Origin: DATAYA01 sp963754235
GTDB lineage: Bacteria; Pseudomonadota; Alphaproteobacteria; Acetobacterales; Acetobacteraceae
NCBI GenBank assembly: GCA_963754235.1
Contig: CAVWFK010000006.1
Span: 62,001-126,000 of the forward strand
Length of the DNA stretch: 64,000 bases
Direction of reading: 5' to 3'
The first letter of the stretch is position 1; each line of letters begins with the position of its first letter. The position numbers were made by a program, and so were the translations under genes. Below are positions 52,315 to 61,960 of the stretch, in pieces. The notes below the pieces were generated by a model. The model searched no databases. It saw only the letters and a list, made by a program, of their open reading frames with translations, and had not been told where the DNA came from.

Positions 52315-53102
52315 CCATCGGGCCGTCCTGGCGGCTCGCCGCGACTCGGCGTAATGTGAAGCGATGTCGATGTGGCCTGAAGAGGGAGCGCGCTGACGCC
52401 GTGCAGGACTTCCCGAGTGCGCGCGAGGAGATCAGCCGGCTGATAGAGGCCGGCGATCGAGCGGCCGCGGGGCAGGCGTTGCGCGCCGCACTTCAGCGCT
52501 GGCCCGATCGGCCCGGCATCAAAATGCTGCAAGGCGAGTTTCTCGCGCACCGGCCAGGTGGCGGCGGCGGCGGAGATCTACACGGCGGTCGCTCGCGAGC
52601 ATCCGGATTTCTTCTCGGCGGGGGTTCGCCTGGTCCGGCTGCTGCACGAGCACCGCAGGACCGCCGGCACCCACGCCGCGTTCGTCGCCCTCGTGTGGCC
52701 GAGCGCAGCACCGGCCGAGATCAAAAGCAACCTGCTGGCCGGAATCACCGGGCGCGGCGTCGCTGCGGCGGTCGCGGAACAACTGCTGGCCGGCCTGGCC
52801 GATGCCGCGCCGGCCAGTTTGAGTATGCGCTGGCGTGCCTGGAGGCGGGTGCGACTCGGGACGCGGTACGGGTGCTGTCCCGCATCCCCCCGGCACGCCG
52901 ACCGCACTGAAATCGGATCCCCTGCGCCGCGCGATCGCGTCCCGCCCCTCGGCGTCCTGGCGAGCCGCCGCCCGGTTCGAGGACGACCGAAGCCGCGATG
53001 TGCAGGTGGTCCACGCCCCCGGCGCGGCGGCGACAATCCTCGTGTTCACCGGGCTCGCCGGCCGGCTGTTCTATCTGCCGGTCCGTCATGTCGATACCCT
53101 GC

Positions 53103-54162
53103 TAGACCCGGGTCGCCCTCGGTGGAATCGCGATTGGGGCTTCCGAATCGGGGTGGTGGTATGATTCTGGGGACTCCGGCAGAGACCGGAGGGTTCGATG
53201 GGCTGGCGGCGGGGCAGGCTTACGCGCAGGACTTGCGGGATCGGGTATTGGCCGCGGTGGGCGAGCCAATTCGGGCGGTGGCGGCGCGGTTTGGCGTCAG
53301 CCCGTCCTATGTGTCGAAGGTGCATTCGCGACGTCGCAAGACCGGCGAGACCACGCCGGGGCGGCAGCACAACCATGTGGCGCCGCGTTTGGCGCCGCTC
53401 TACGACGCGCTGCGGGCGCGGGTGGCCGAGCAGGCGGACGCGACGATTGCGGAGTTGCGGGGCTGGGTGAAGCGCGAGCATGGCATCGTGGTCAGCCATC
53501 CGGTGATGTGGTCGGCCCTGGCCCGACTGGGCCTGACGCTAAAAAAAACGGTTGCGGGCGGCCGAACAGGACCGCGCCGATGTCGCCGAAGCACGCGCCG
53601 CATGGGCCGAGCTGATGCCAGAACTCGACACGACCAAGCTGGTTTTTTATCGATGAGACTTGGGCCACCACCAACATGGCGCGCACGCACGGCCGTGCGC
53701 CGCGCGGCCAGCGGCTGATCGCCGCGGTGCCGCACGGGCATTGGCATACCACGACCTTTCTGTGCGGCCTGCGCCACGACGGGCTGGTGGCCCCGCTGGT
53801 GCTGGACGGCGCCATCGACGGCCCGTCGTTCCTGGCCTGGGTCGAGCAATTCCTGACGCCGACGCTGACGCCGGGCGACATCGTCATGGCCGACAACCTC
53901 AGCAGCCACAAAATCGCCGACGTGCGCGAGGCGATCGAGACGCGGGGCGCCAGCTTATGGTTCTTGCCGTCCTACAGCCCTGATCTGAATCCGATCGAAC
54001 AGGTGTTCAGCAAGCTCAAACGGCTGCTGCGCTCAACCGCTGCCCGAACCGTCGATGCGCTCTGGCAGGCGATCGGCCAACTGCTCAACCAGTTCGATCC
54101 CACCGAGTGCGCCCGCTATCTCCGTCACTGCGGCTATGCACACCCAGGCCGATAATGGTCTA
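53103..54162 (+). mobile_element. IS630-family insertion sequence, copy 2
   Basis: A 1,060-base element bounded by TA at 53103-53104 and 54161-54162, with ends TAGACCCGGG and, read inward from the right, TAGACCATTA. It is nearly identical to copy 1 at 11760-12820, one base shorter. It lies inside the hydrolase gene. Both copies share the flanking TAGCGCCG on their plus-strand right side, although that side is the opposite end of the element in each copy, pointing to a target preference beyond TA. Confidence 0.9.
53161..54155 (+). CDS. IS630-family DDE transposase, copy 2
   Basis: The same transposase as copy 1. It starts MILGTPAETGGFDGLAAGQA, then the HTH VAARFGVSPSYVSKVHSRR, and needs a one-base change at A8 (53541-53548) and at T6 (53643-53648) to reach IDETWATTNMARTHGR, MADNLSSHK and SPDLNPIEQVFSKLK. 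Both homopolymers are the same length in copy 1. This agrees with slippage-dependent expression or with an already shifted element that moves in trans. Confidence 0.82.
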
Positions 54163-54723
54163 GCGCCGTTCGCTGCAAACGTGGTCTACCTGCGCGACAT
54201 CAGGCTGCGCGGCTACCTGGACGGGATCGCAAGCCTCGGCGATCTGTCCGCCACGCTCGCGCATCTGGCCCGGCTGGTCGCGGAACTGGGCGCTCCGCGC
54301 CTGGTCACGATCGGCAGTTCGATCGGCGGCTTCGGCGCCGTCCGCTATGCCGCCCGCCTGGGAGCTGCGGCGGTCCTGTCCTTGGCCGGACCGACAACGC
54401 TCGACAGCTCCGCCATCGCCGATCTCGCCGCCGCGGAGGCGGATGAAGGTAATGCCGGGCTGCGCGAGTTACGGATGCGTGACTCCGAGAACGATCTGGT
54501 GCCCGACATCGTCGGATCGCCGCAAATGCGGATAACTTACTGCTTCGGTGCCGCAAGCAGTGCCGACATTACGCATACCCGACGCATCGAGACGTTTCCG
54601 AACGTGGTGCTTCGGCCGGAGCCCGACTGCGGCGACCACTTCGTTGCGCTGCACGTGATAGCACGCGGCGCGTTCGGATCGCTGCTGTCGGACGCGCTTG
54701 CCCTCGAGTGGGCGTCCTGAACA

Positions 54724-55254
54724 TCATCGGAACTGGTAGCCCCAACGCTCCGAGTAACGCGCCATCCGGACCCGAATATCCATGGGAACGTTTTCGTTGC
54801 GGTCTGACACGATTGTCCCACCCGCAATGAGCGGCCCCCAATCGCCGACGCCGTATGCAAATGGGCCGACATCATCCCGTAGGTAGTCCAGCATAGAACG
54901 GTGATAATCGACTTCGAGAAAGGCGCAGATCCTGGCCAGTTCTTGCTCCGGCGCGGCGGTCAGATCCTCGTACCGCACCTGAACGATTTTGGCGAAACCC
55001 GCCGCGGCTTGGTCGAGCGCGTCGATGGCCTGCTCGACAAAATTGCAAGCCTCAGCAGGAGTGCGCTCATCGTCGCCGGAGATGATTGAGCGAGCGATCG
55101 CCACAGGGTCCCGCTTTAAGATGATGACCGGGGCCATGGGCCAATTCTTCGCTAACTCGGGCCAGACCCACAGGTTGCTTGGCAGCCCGCCGATGTAGCG
55201 CACCCGCCGGTCGCGCACGGTGGTCGCGTCGAGCGGGTTCTTGGTCGCGGTCAT
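54724..55254 (-). CDS. Sulfotransferase, short form lacking the N-terminal PAPS loop
   Basis: A 176-residue protein matching the second half of sulfotransferase-family proteins: KNPLDATTVRDRRVRYIGGL, the 3'-phosphate-binding segment VIILKRDPVAIARSIISGDD and VQVRYEDLTAAPEQELARIC. The N-terminal PAPS 5'-phosphosulfate loop (GxxRSGTTxL type) and the first 80-100 residues are absent; the ATG overlaps the P450 gene by four bases. It is either a truncated, probably inactive protein or one that works with another subunit. Last gene of the FAAL-P450 operon. The family call is fair; activity is doubtful. Confidence 0.65.
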   Translation of the reverse strand: MTATKNPLDATTVRDRRVRYIGGLPSNLWVWPELAKNWPMAPVIILKRDPVAIARSIISGDDERTPAEACNFVEQAIDALDQAAAGFAKIVQVRYEDLTAAPEQELARICAFLEVDYHRSMLDYLRDDVGPFAYGVGDWGPLIAGGTIVSDRNENVPMDIRVRMARYSERWGYQFR

Positions 55255-56432
55255 GCCGATCTCCGTCCAGCCGGCTGCACCCGCAGCCGCAGCGAATTGA
55301 GGCGACGCAAGCTCGGCCGGTCCTGCCAGTCAGGCGTGCTGTCGAGGAGCTCGGCATCGCACGCGGCGAAGAGGGTGCGCAGCGCAATCGAGGCCTCCAC
55401 TCGGGCAAGAGCTGCCCCGAGGCATGCATGGTCACCGGCTCCGAAGCCCGGCACCGGCAAGCCACGCCGCGCGACATCGAAATCTCCGGGCCTGTCGTAC
55501 GCATCCGGGTCGTGATGCGCCTGCTCGATGCCCGCAACCACGAAGCTCCCCGCAGCGATCTCGGCGCCGCCGATCCGAAGCGGCTGCTGCGGCACCCCCG
55601 CGTTCAGCACTCGCGTCGGGCCGGCGTAACGCATCACTTCGTTGAGGCAGCCGCTCATGCGTCTCGGATCCGCGCGTAGCTGCGCCAGTTGATCGCGGTT
55701 TGATACCAGCAACAGGATCGCGGCCCCGAGCAGCGCGGCGGTCGTCTCCATGCCGGACAGGATAAGGAAGAACGCCAGGGCGGCGAGCGTGCGCTCATCA
55801 AGGCCGTACTCGTCGCGGCCAAGATCCCGAAGCTGGGCCAATCCGGGCGATCGCTGCGCACTGGCCTGCCGCAAATGGCCCAGCAAGATCGCCTCGATCC
55901 GTTCTGCCTGCGTTTGCAGCCGGTCCAGCACCCGCAACGGCAGCCCCGGCTGCCACATATCGAGGACGCCGCGCGAGAGCGCGCGCAGTTCCACAATGGT
56001 CGCATGCTCAAGCCCCAAGGCGCTCGCCATCACCCGTTCGGGCAGCGGATCGCAGATCGCCGCCATTGCGTCGATTGTGCCCGCGGCGCGGGCCCGTGCG
56101 ACTAGTTCGCCGGCCAGCTCCTCCATCACCGGCGGCGACAAGGCGGCGGAAATCGTCGTCAGATATTGCCACAGGAACCGTCGTGCTCCGTCATGGAACG
56201 GCGGGTTGCGGAAGAACAGGATCGCTCCCGCTACCGAGGCCGTGCTGTCGTAGTTGCGCCCGGCGCGCTCGCCGAGCCGCGTCACCCGCCCGCCCACCTC
56301 GAGGACCTGCAGCCCAGGACGGGCCAGCAGGTCGGCGCAGTCGGCGTAGCGGCTCAGGACCCAGCCGCCGGTCGAAGGATCGCGGACCGGCGGCCCGTGC
56401 CGGTGCTCGATCCAGCTCGGTTGCCCATCCAT
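55251..56432 (-). CDS. Cytochrome P450
   Basis: A bacterial class I-type P450 of 393 residues. The heme loop is PGFGAGDHACLGAALARVE with the Cys ligand; the I-helix has FFLILSGMETTAALLG (acid-Thr pair replaced by ETT), and the K-helix ExxR is LNEVMRYAGPTRVL. Start MDGQPSWIEHRHGPPV at 56432 touches the stop of the FAAL gene (TGATG). No ferredoxin or reductase is nearby. Intact. It likely hydroxylates or otherwise oxidises the product of the FAAL step. Confidence 0.88.
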   Translation of the reverse strand: MDGQPSWIEHRHGPPVRDPSTGGWVLSRYADCADLLARPGLQVLEVGGRVTRLGERAGRNYDSTASVAGAILFFRNPPFHDGARRFLWQYLTTISAALSPPVMEELAGELVARARAAGTIDAMAAICDPLPERVMASALGLEHATIVELRALSRGVLDMWQPGLPLRVLDRLQTQAERIEAILLGHLRQASAQRSPGLAQLRDLGRDEYGLDERTLAALAFFLILSGMETTAALLGAAILLLVSNRDQLAQLRADPRRMSGCLNEVMRYAGPTRVLNAGVPQQPLRIGGAEIAAGSFVVAGIEQAHHDPDAYDRPGDFDVARRGLPVPGFGAGDHACLGAALARVEASIALRTLFAACDAELLDSTPDWQDRPSLRRLNSLRLRVQPAGRRSA

Positions 56433-58121
56433 CAGCAGCCGACCGCTTCCGCCCGCTTCGGGTTGGAGAGGAACGCCCCCACCGGCCCGAACTCGCCCGC
56501 CAGATAGCGCTCCCGCGTCGCCGCGCGCTGGAGTTTGCCGTCCGACGAGCGGGAGATCGCCCCGGAAGCCGCGATCACCACGTCCGCCGGCATCACGCCG
56601 TGTTCGTCTGAAACCACCCGCCGCACCAGATCGCGTATCGGCTCGGGATCGGCGGGGCACGCCCTCCCCCACCGCAGCTCGCACACCAGCACCAGCCGTT
56701 CCGCGTACCCTGTCTCCACCCCGAAGGCTGCTGAGGCGGCGATGCCGGCGGGCTGCGGCAATCGCGCGACGGTCTCCTCCAGATCCTCGGCGTAGAGGTT
56801 CATGCCGCGGATGATCAGCATATCCTTGATCCGGCCGACCACGTGAAGCTCGCCGTCGATCATGCTGCCAAGGTCGCCGGTGCGTAGGAAGCGGTGCCCC
56901 TCAACGGTGTGCTGGCGCTCCGGGTCGGCCACAATCGCGCCGTCGCGGGCGGACCAGAACCCCGGGCTGACATGCTCCCCGCGCACGCAGATTTCGCCCG
57001 TTTCTTCCGGACCGGAGAGGCGGCCGTCGCGGCTGACGAGCGCCACCTCGCATCCCGGAGCGGGCCGGCCGCAGGAGACCGTCGCCTGCACCACGCCCCC
57101 CAAGCGGCGATGCGTGATGCCCGATCCGGCACGGCCGCCAGTGACCAGCAGGGTCGCCTCGGCCAGCCCGTAACAGGCATAAAGTGCCCGTTGATCGAAG
57201 CCGAAGGGCCCGAACCGGCCCGCGAAGCGCCGCATCGTTCGGGGCCGCACCGGCTCGGAGCCGCAGAACGCGAGCCGCCAGCGCGACAGGTCGAGCCCAC
57301 GGCACTCCACGTCCGACACTTGGTGCAGGAACAGCTCGTAGCCGAAATTAGGTGCGCCGCTGTTGGTGGCGCCATGCTCGGAAATTGCGCGCAGCCATCG
57401 CACCGGCTTCTGCAAGAACGCGAGCGGCGACATTCAGCACCGTCCGCGCGCCGATATAGAGCGGCTGAATGACGCAGCCGATCAGCCCCATATCGTGGTG
57501 CAGCGGCAGCCAGCTTACGCCGACGCTTGCCTCGTCGTCGCCGAACGCCGCCTGGATCATCGCCTGATTGGCCATGATGTTGCGATGGGTGACGACGACC
57601 CCTTTGGGATTTCCGGTCGAGCCCGAGGTGTACTGGATGAACGCGATCGCATCGGGATTGACGTGCGGCGGCGTGTCGCCGGCGGGGCCAGCCAGGGCGT
57701 CCTCGGCGGCAATCACCGGAAGCTCGCCGCTTATTTCGCGTGCGTTCGGGTCGTCGATCGTGCTTCGGGCCATCAGCACGACGGCGGCACCGACGCTCGC
57801 GGCGATCGCGCGGATCCGGTCCCGCGCACGGCGCTGCGCGGGCAGCGGCACCGGCACGGCGAAGGCACCGGCATAGAGAGCACCGAAGAAGCAGCGCACG
57901 AAGTCGAGGCCCGACGGCAGCGCGATCAGCACCGGGCGGCTGCTCAGGCCGGCATCGCGCAGCCGTGCTGCGACGGCGCGCGCGGCCCGGTCCATCTCGG
58001 CGTAGCTTGACTGATCCGCCAGCCGCTCGCCGCGGGCGAGATAGGACATGAATAACCGGTCCGGATGACTCCTTGCACGTCGGCGCAGCACGTCAACAAT
58101 GGAATCCGGCGAGCGATCCAT
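56432..58121 (-). CDS. Fatty-acyl-AMP ligase (FAAL-type), frameshifted
   Basis: An adenylating enzyme of the FAAL group, which makes acyl-AMP and hands it to a carrier protein instead of CoA. FAAL features: RLFMSYLARGERLADQSSYA at the start, FIQYTSGSTGNPKGVVVTHR, then LPLHHDMGLIGCVIQPLYIG and MSPLAFLQKPVRWLRAISEH with GAPNFGYELF, and the A8 region VVGRIKDMLIIRGMNLYAED. One frame change near 57430 (gtgctgaatgtcg, surplus A) restores about 563 residues. No acyl carrier protein is recognisable in the neighbourhood, which is unusual for a FAAL. Between the hydrolase gene and the P450 gene in one operon. Confidence 0.85.
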
Positions 58122-58123
58122 GC

Positions 58124-58982
58124 TCAGCCCAGGAAATCCGCAAGCATCGGTTGCAGCCGTCCGGTGGCGATCAGCTCAGGGATGATGTCGTGCCGTTCAT
58201 AGCCGGGACCGGGTCCAGCGTGACGCCCTGAAGCGAGGCGAACTCGGCCGCGGTCGCACAGTCCCCCGCATTCGCCCCGCCATAGACGATGCGGACCTCC
58301 GGTATCCGGGCCGCGCGGCGATACAGCACGGTGACGTCGAGCACGACGGCGGGAAAGCGTTCGTGGAATCGGGCGGCTCGGTGGATATCGAGGTAGGGCG
58401 AGAAGGCCAGCACCCGGTCGGCGCCCAGATCAAGCCCATACCGCAGTGCCGCGTCGCCACCGGACGAGGTGCCGAGGCAGCAGAGCGCGGGGGCGCCCAG
58501 CTCCGCCGCCGTCGCGCGTAATCCCGCGAGTGCCGTATGAACCCGCTATCCGCGGTCAGATAGACCACGTTGACCGGGAATTGCCACAGCAAGCGATCGA
58601 ACAGGCTGATCGACACCCAGACCTGCCGCGCCTGGCCGGTAAAGACCAGCAAGGTCCGTCCCGCACCGGGATGGCGGCGCGTAACCGCTCCGTGCAACCG
58701 GGACAGAGTGCCTGACCCGTCCTGATCCAGCCAGCGGCTAATATGGCGCCCGGCGGCGATCAGGCGCCGGGCATCGCGGCTATGCTCGGGCAGTTGCGCC
58801 AGCTCGCCCAGCACTTGCTTCACCGCGGCGAAACACCCAGCGCGGACCAGCCGATCGCAGGCGGCCAGGCGCTTCGCTGGCGGACGGCTCGGATCGCGCG
58901 CGATTGCCGCAAGTTCGGTCGCACCCGCCGGAGCCGATGCCACCGATCCCCCATCCGTTGCGCGCCGGGTGTTCACTTCCAT
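58124..58982 (-). CDS. Helical-repeat plus alpha/beta-hydrolase protein (frameshifted)
   Basis: A paralogue of the IS-split gene at 52401-54720. The N-terminal part (about 1-105) is helical (LAACDRLVRAGCFAAVKQVL); the C-terminal hydrolase part begins TLLVFTGQARQVWVSISLFD and has NVVYLTADSGFI and an elbow-like LGTSSGGDAALRYG. Frame changes are needed near 58535 and 58195; the second gives the end GYERHDIIPELIATGRLQPM before the stop at 58124-58126. It is the first gene of the minus-strand operon hydrolase-FAAL-P450-sulfotransferase, three bases from the FAAL start. Function unknown; possibly a thioesterase or acyl-transfer partner. Confidence 0.65.
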
Positions 58983-59045
58983 TGCGGAACCACCGTAAGA
59001 TCAGGCGCCGCCGCCTTCAAGCGTCGGTTTCTCCGAGGAGGCCGA

Positions 59046-59657
59046 ATGCACGATCGAACCATTGTCGAGGGCTTAGCGGAACGCTTCGGGCTTCAAACGT
59101 TGCTCATCCAGAGCGAGGACGCCACCGGCATGACCGTCGGCAGCGCGATCTTCGAGCGGGTGGAAAGCGTGGCCGACGGTGACGCCCAAATGGCGCTGTT
59201 CCGATCCGGTGCGCGCTTCGACCTGGTCTGGATTCCGCGTTCGGACTCGTACCGACACGACCATGCGCGACCTGGTGTGCGGTCTGCATTTGCTCACCGC
59301 CCGCGGCACGCTGATCCTGCGCGGCTGCCTGGCCCCGGCCGCCGGCGGTGCGAACTCGGCAACGGCCGAGGCGTTCGTCGATTTTGCGTTCACCCGTAAG
59401 GGGATTTCCTACATTACGCTCGACCGGGACGACGGCTACAGCCTGCTGGCGCCGAACTATCGCTTCAATCCGTTCTTCACCGAGATCGTGCCATCGTCGC
59501 TCGAGCTCGACTGGTTTTTGGCGGGACGGTCGGGCCAAGCCGAACTGCTGCGAACGCATGGGGCGTCCCTGCTGCGGGTGGTGGGCTGGGGCCGCTTCCT
59601 GGAGATCATGGACGATTTCGAGACGTTCTCGAGTTCACCGCGCAGGGCCGGCCATGA
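59046..59657 (+). CDS. Probable class I SAM methyltransferase (frameshifted)
   Basis: About 200 residues with the second half of a methyltransferase-24-like fold: ALFRSGARFDLVWI, then a D/SYxxxMRDLxxxLxLL segment (TTMRDLVCGLHLLTARGTLI) and a shielding strand TRKGISYITLDRDDGYSLLA. The glycine-rich SAM loop is not clear. Frame changes near 59240 and 59610 are needed; the second gives the end LEFTAQGRP and a stop overlapping the next ATG. A gaggagg ribosome site precedes the ATG. Divergent from the FAAL operon by 63 bases. The methyltransferase call is tentative. Confidence 0.5.
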
Positions 59658-60648
59658 GCGGGAGCGAGTGGCCGCAGTGTTCCTGATCAGCTTCTGCAAT
59701 CTGGGAATTTGGTGCTCGCGCTACTGCCTTGGCGTGGTTGGCGACGATTTCAGCGGATTCGCATGGCTGGACTGCCGCGATTTCGTGCTCCTCGACGCCG
59801 ATAACGGTGCGACCGGCCTCGCTTGCGCGGGCGATGGGGTACTCGTCTGCATCCAGTCGCGGACGCCGCGCCTGGTCCGGCTCGACCAGGATCTGCGGGC
59901 GCAGCACACATACCTGCTGACGCGCATCCGCGACCCGCATTCGGTCGCGGTGCGCGGGCAGGAGGCGCTGGTCGCCTGTTCTGCCAGCAACCGGCTGTTC
60001 AGCGTGGACCTGCGCACTGGCACCGAGCGCTGCCTGTTCGCCGCCGACGAGGCCGAGCACGACGTCGTGCACCTCAACGGCGTGACGCTCTGGGAGGAGC
60101 GGCCGGTGGTCAGCATGTTCGGCCCGCTCGACCCGGGCGGGAAGCGGCAGCGAGGCAGCGTGCTCGACGTCGAACGCGGGGACATTTTGGCCGAGGCGCT
60201 GGCGGAGCCGCATTCCCCGCAGATGCAGGGGGCGACGCTGCATGTGCTCTGCTCGGCAACGGGCCAGCTCCTGCGCAGCGCTGGCGGCAGCATCGAGCGC
60301 CTGCGGATCGGCGGCTATCCGCGCGGCCTGGCGATGGAGGCAGGGGGCGTCGTCGTGGGTCGAAGCGCGTGGCGCGCGGGGCGTCGGCCGCTTGGACGGA
60401 CGCCGCCGCCGCCCGGCGCCGGCGACGATCCGCACGGCCATCCCTGGCAACGCTCGGCGCTCATCCGGCATGGCGACGATGGCACGATGACCCGCGCCGA
60501 TGTCAGTCGCTACGGTCCCGAGCTGTACGACCTGCTGCGGCTTGAGCGGACGCCCGCCGGGGCGCGTCTGTTCCATGACGCGGCGCACCGCCGGCTCGAT
60601 GCGCTGCAAGAGGCGCAATGGCGCCTCGCCGGCTGGAAAAAGGCGTGA
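59654..60648 (+). CDS. TIGR03032-like beta-propeller protein (frameshifted)
   Basis: About 330 residues, matching TIGR03032-type proteins in length and style: FLISFCNLGIWCSRYCLGVV at the start, then propeller-like repeats with GLACAGDGVLVCIQSRTPRL, DPHSVAVRGQEALVACSASN, VVHLNGVTLWEERPVVSMFG and GGYPRGLAMEAGGVVVGRSA. The ATG at 59654 overlaps the preceding stop by four bases; a frame change near 59675 is needed. Members often lie beside sulfotransferase and helical-repeat genes, as here, but have no known reaction. Confidence 0.55.
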
Positions 60649-60667
60649 GCCCACCACCAGGGAGGTC

Positions 60668-61714
60668 TCATCGCGCCCGGAATCGCACCCGTTCGTCCGC
60701 GCCCGCCTCGGCCGCAAGCGTGCCCGCTGCCAGCATGTGGTTGACGTGCGCGAGCACCTCGCCGAAGGCGAAGCTGGTCTGGTGCGGATCGAGCTCGCGC
60801 TTGAAGACGATCGGAACCAGATCGGCGGCGCTCCGGGGTGCCGCGCGGCAGGCTTCGGCGATGACGGCGCAGCGCTCGGCGTGGTGGCGCACCAGTGCTG
60901 CGATGCGCGTGTGCAGGCCGAAGAACGGCAGGCCGTGGCCGGGCAGTACCAGCGCCTCGGCCGGCACCTCGCGGCGCAGGGCCGCGAGCGAGCGGAGATA
61001 GTCGCCGAGCGCGTCCGCCTCCGGCTCCATCGCGTGGACTGAGACATTGGGCGAGATGCGAGCGATCACCTGATCGGCGGCGAAGAAGAGACCGGCCGGC
61101 GCGTCCAGCAGCATCGCCTGCTCCAGCGCGTGCCCGGCGCCGGTCAGCACCGAAACCGCGCGGCCGCCGAGCGTCAGCGTCTGCCCCGCCTGCAGCCGGC
61201 GATAGGTGGCGGGCACGCCGGTGGTGATGCGCAGGTAGTGGTGGCCGCGGCCGAGCACCTGCTCGGCGATCGCGTCCGGCAGGCCGTGCCGCCGGTAGAA
61301 CCGGCGATAATTCTCCGCCCCAAGGTCGCCCGGCGCGTATTGCAAGCCGAAGCTGAACAGGTACTCGGCGCGCGGCATCAGCAGATCGAGGCCGAAGCGG
61401 TCGCACATCCAGCCGGCGAGGCCGACATGGTCAGGGTGGTAGTGCGTGACGATCAGGCGGGTCAGCCGGGCGCCGGCGAGCCGCCCGGCTAGCACTGTCT
61501 GCCAGACCGCGCGGCACGCCTCGTCGCCGATCCCGCAATCGAGCACCGCCCAGCCCTCGCCGTCTGCGATCAGATAGATGTTGACGTGATCGAGCCGGAA
61601 CGGCAGCGGCAGGCGCAGCCATAGCACGCCGGGTGCGACCTGCAACGGCACGCCGGAGGCGGGCGGCGCGGCATGGGGGAAGATCAGTTCGGGGTCGTTC
61701 GAGGGCTGCGGCAT
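60668..61714 (-). CDS. MBL-fold metallo-hydrolase
   Basis: A 348-residue metallo-beta-lactamase-fold enzyme with the metal motif VTHYHPDHVGLAGW, the Asp of FFAADQVIARISPN and a terminal His in VLPGHGLPFFGLH. The usual GHTPGH reads GAGHALEQAMLLD. A C-terminal helical domain with HQTSFAFGEVLAHVNHMLA is typical of lactonase/glyoxalase-II-like members. Likely hydrolyses a thioester or lactone. Convergent with the TIGR03032-like gene. Intact. Confidence 0.85.
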   Translation of the reverse strand: MPQPSNDPELIFPHAAPPASGVPLQVAPGVLWLRLPLPFRLDHVNIYLIADGEGWAVLDCGIGDEACRAVWQTVLAGRLAGARLTRLIVTHYHPDHVGLAGWMCDRFGLDLLMPRAEYLFSFGLQYAPGDLGAENYRRFYRRHGLPDAIAEQVLGRGHHYLRITTGVPATYRRLQAGQTLTLGGRAVSVLTGAGHALEQAMLLDAPAGLFFAADQVIARISPNVSVHAMEPEADALGDYLRSLAALRREVPAEALVLPGHGLPFFGLHTRIAALVRHHAERCAVIAEACRAAPRSAADLVPIVFKRELDPHQTSFAFGEVLAHVNHMLAAGTLAAEAGADERVRFRAR

Positions 61715-61960
61715 GGACGTGACATAGCGGCTCGCGGGCGGAAGTAAAATTGGCCCGGGCCGGGCTGCTGGCGCTCGTTCACATCTGACGAGGTTCGGCG
61801 CTTTCGGTGGTCACGCATACCGCGCCGGCAGCCGGGTGGTCCGCAATTGGTGCGGATAACCGGGGCCAGTTCGACCACCTACGCCTGCATCTTGGAGGGG
61901 ATCACTGGTTCGCGGTCAGGACGCGGGTGTGCATCGCCCGCCACTTCGCAGGACTGCGCC
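61715..61960. other. Gap without recognisable gene
   Basis: About 245 bases between the MBL-fold gene start and the end of the membrane-protein gene. Short open frames exist on both strands but show no family features. It contains the MBL gene's promoter by position; no clear elements were found. Confidence 0.35.

Larger units (their letters stand above)
52401..54720 (+). pseudogene. Helical-repeat plus alpha/beta-hydrolase gene split by IS630
   Basis: A gene for an N-terminal helical-repeat region (ISRLIEAGDRAAAGQALRAA, EIYTAVAREHPDFFSAGVRL) and a C-terminal alpha/beta hydrolase with nucleophile elbow TIGSSIGGFGAVRYA. IS630 copy 2 sits at 53103-54162. Without the element and one TA, codons read VDTL-LAPFAANVVYLRDI with no loss, so this is a recent insertion. 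The N-terminal half also needs frame changes near 52555, 52830 and 52905. It resembles the gene at 58124-58982, so the cluster has one disrupted and one otherwise whole paralogue. The GTG at 52401 is the likely start. The substrate is unknown. Confidence 0.75.
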
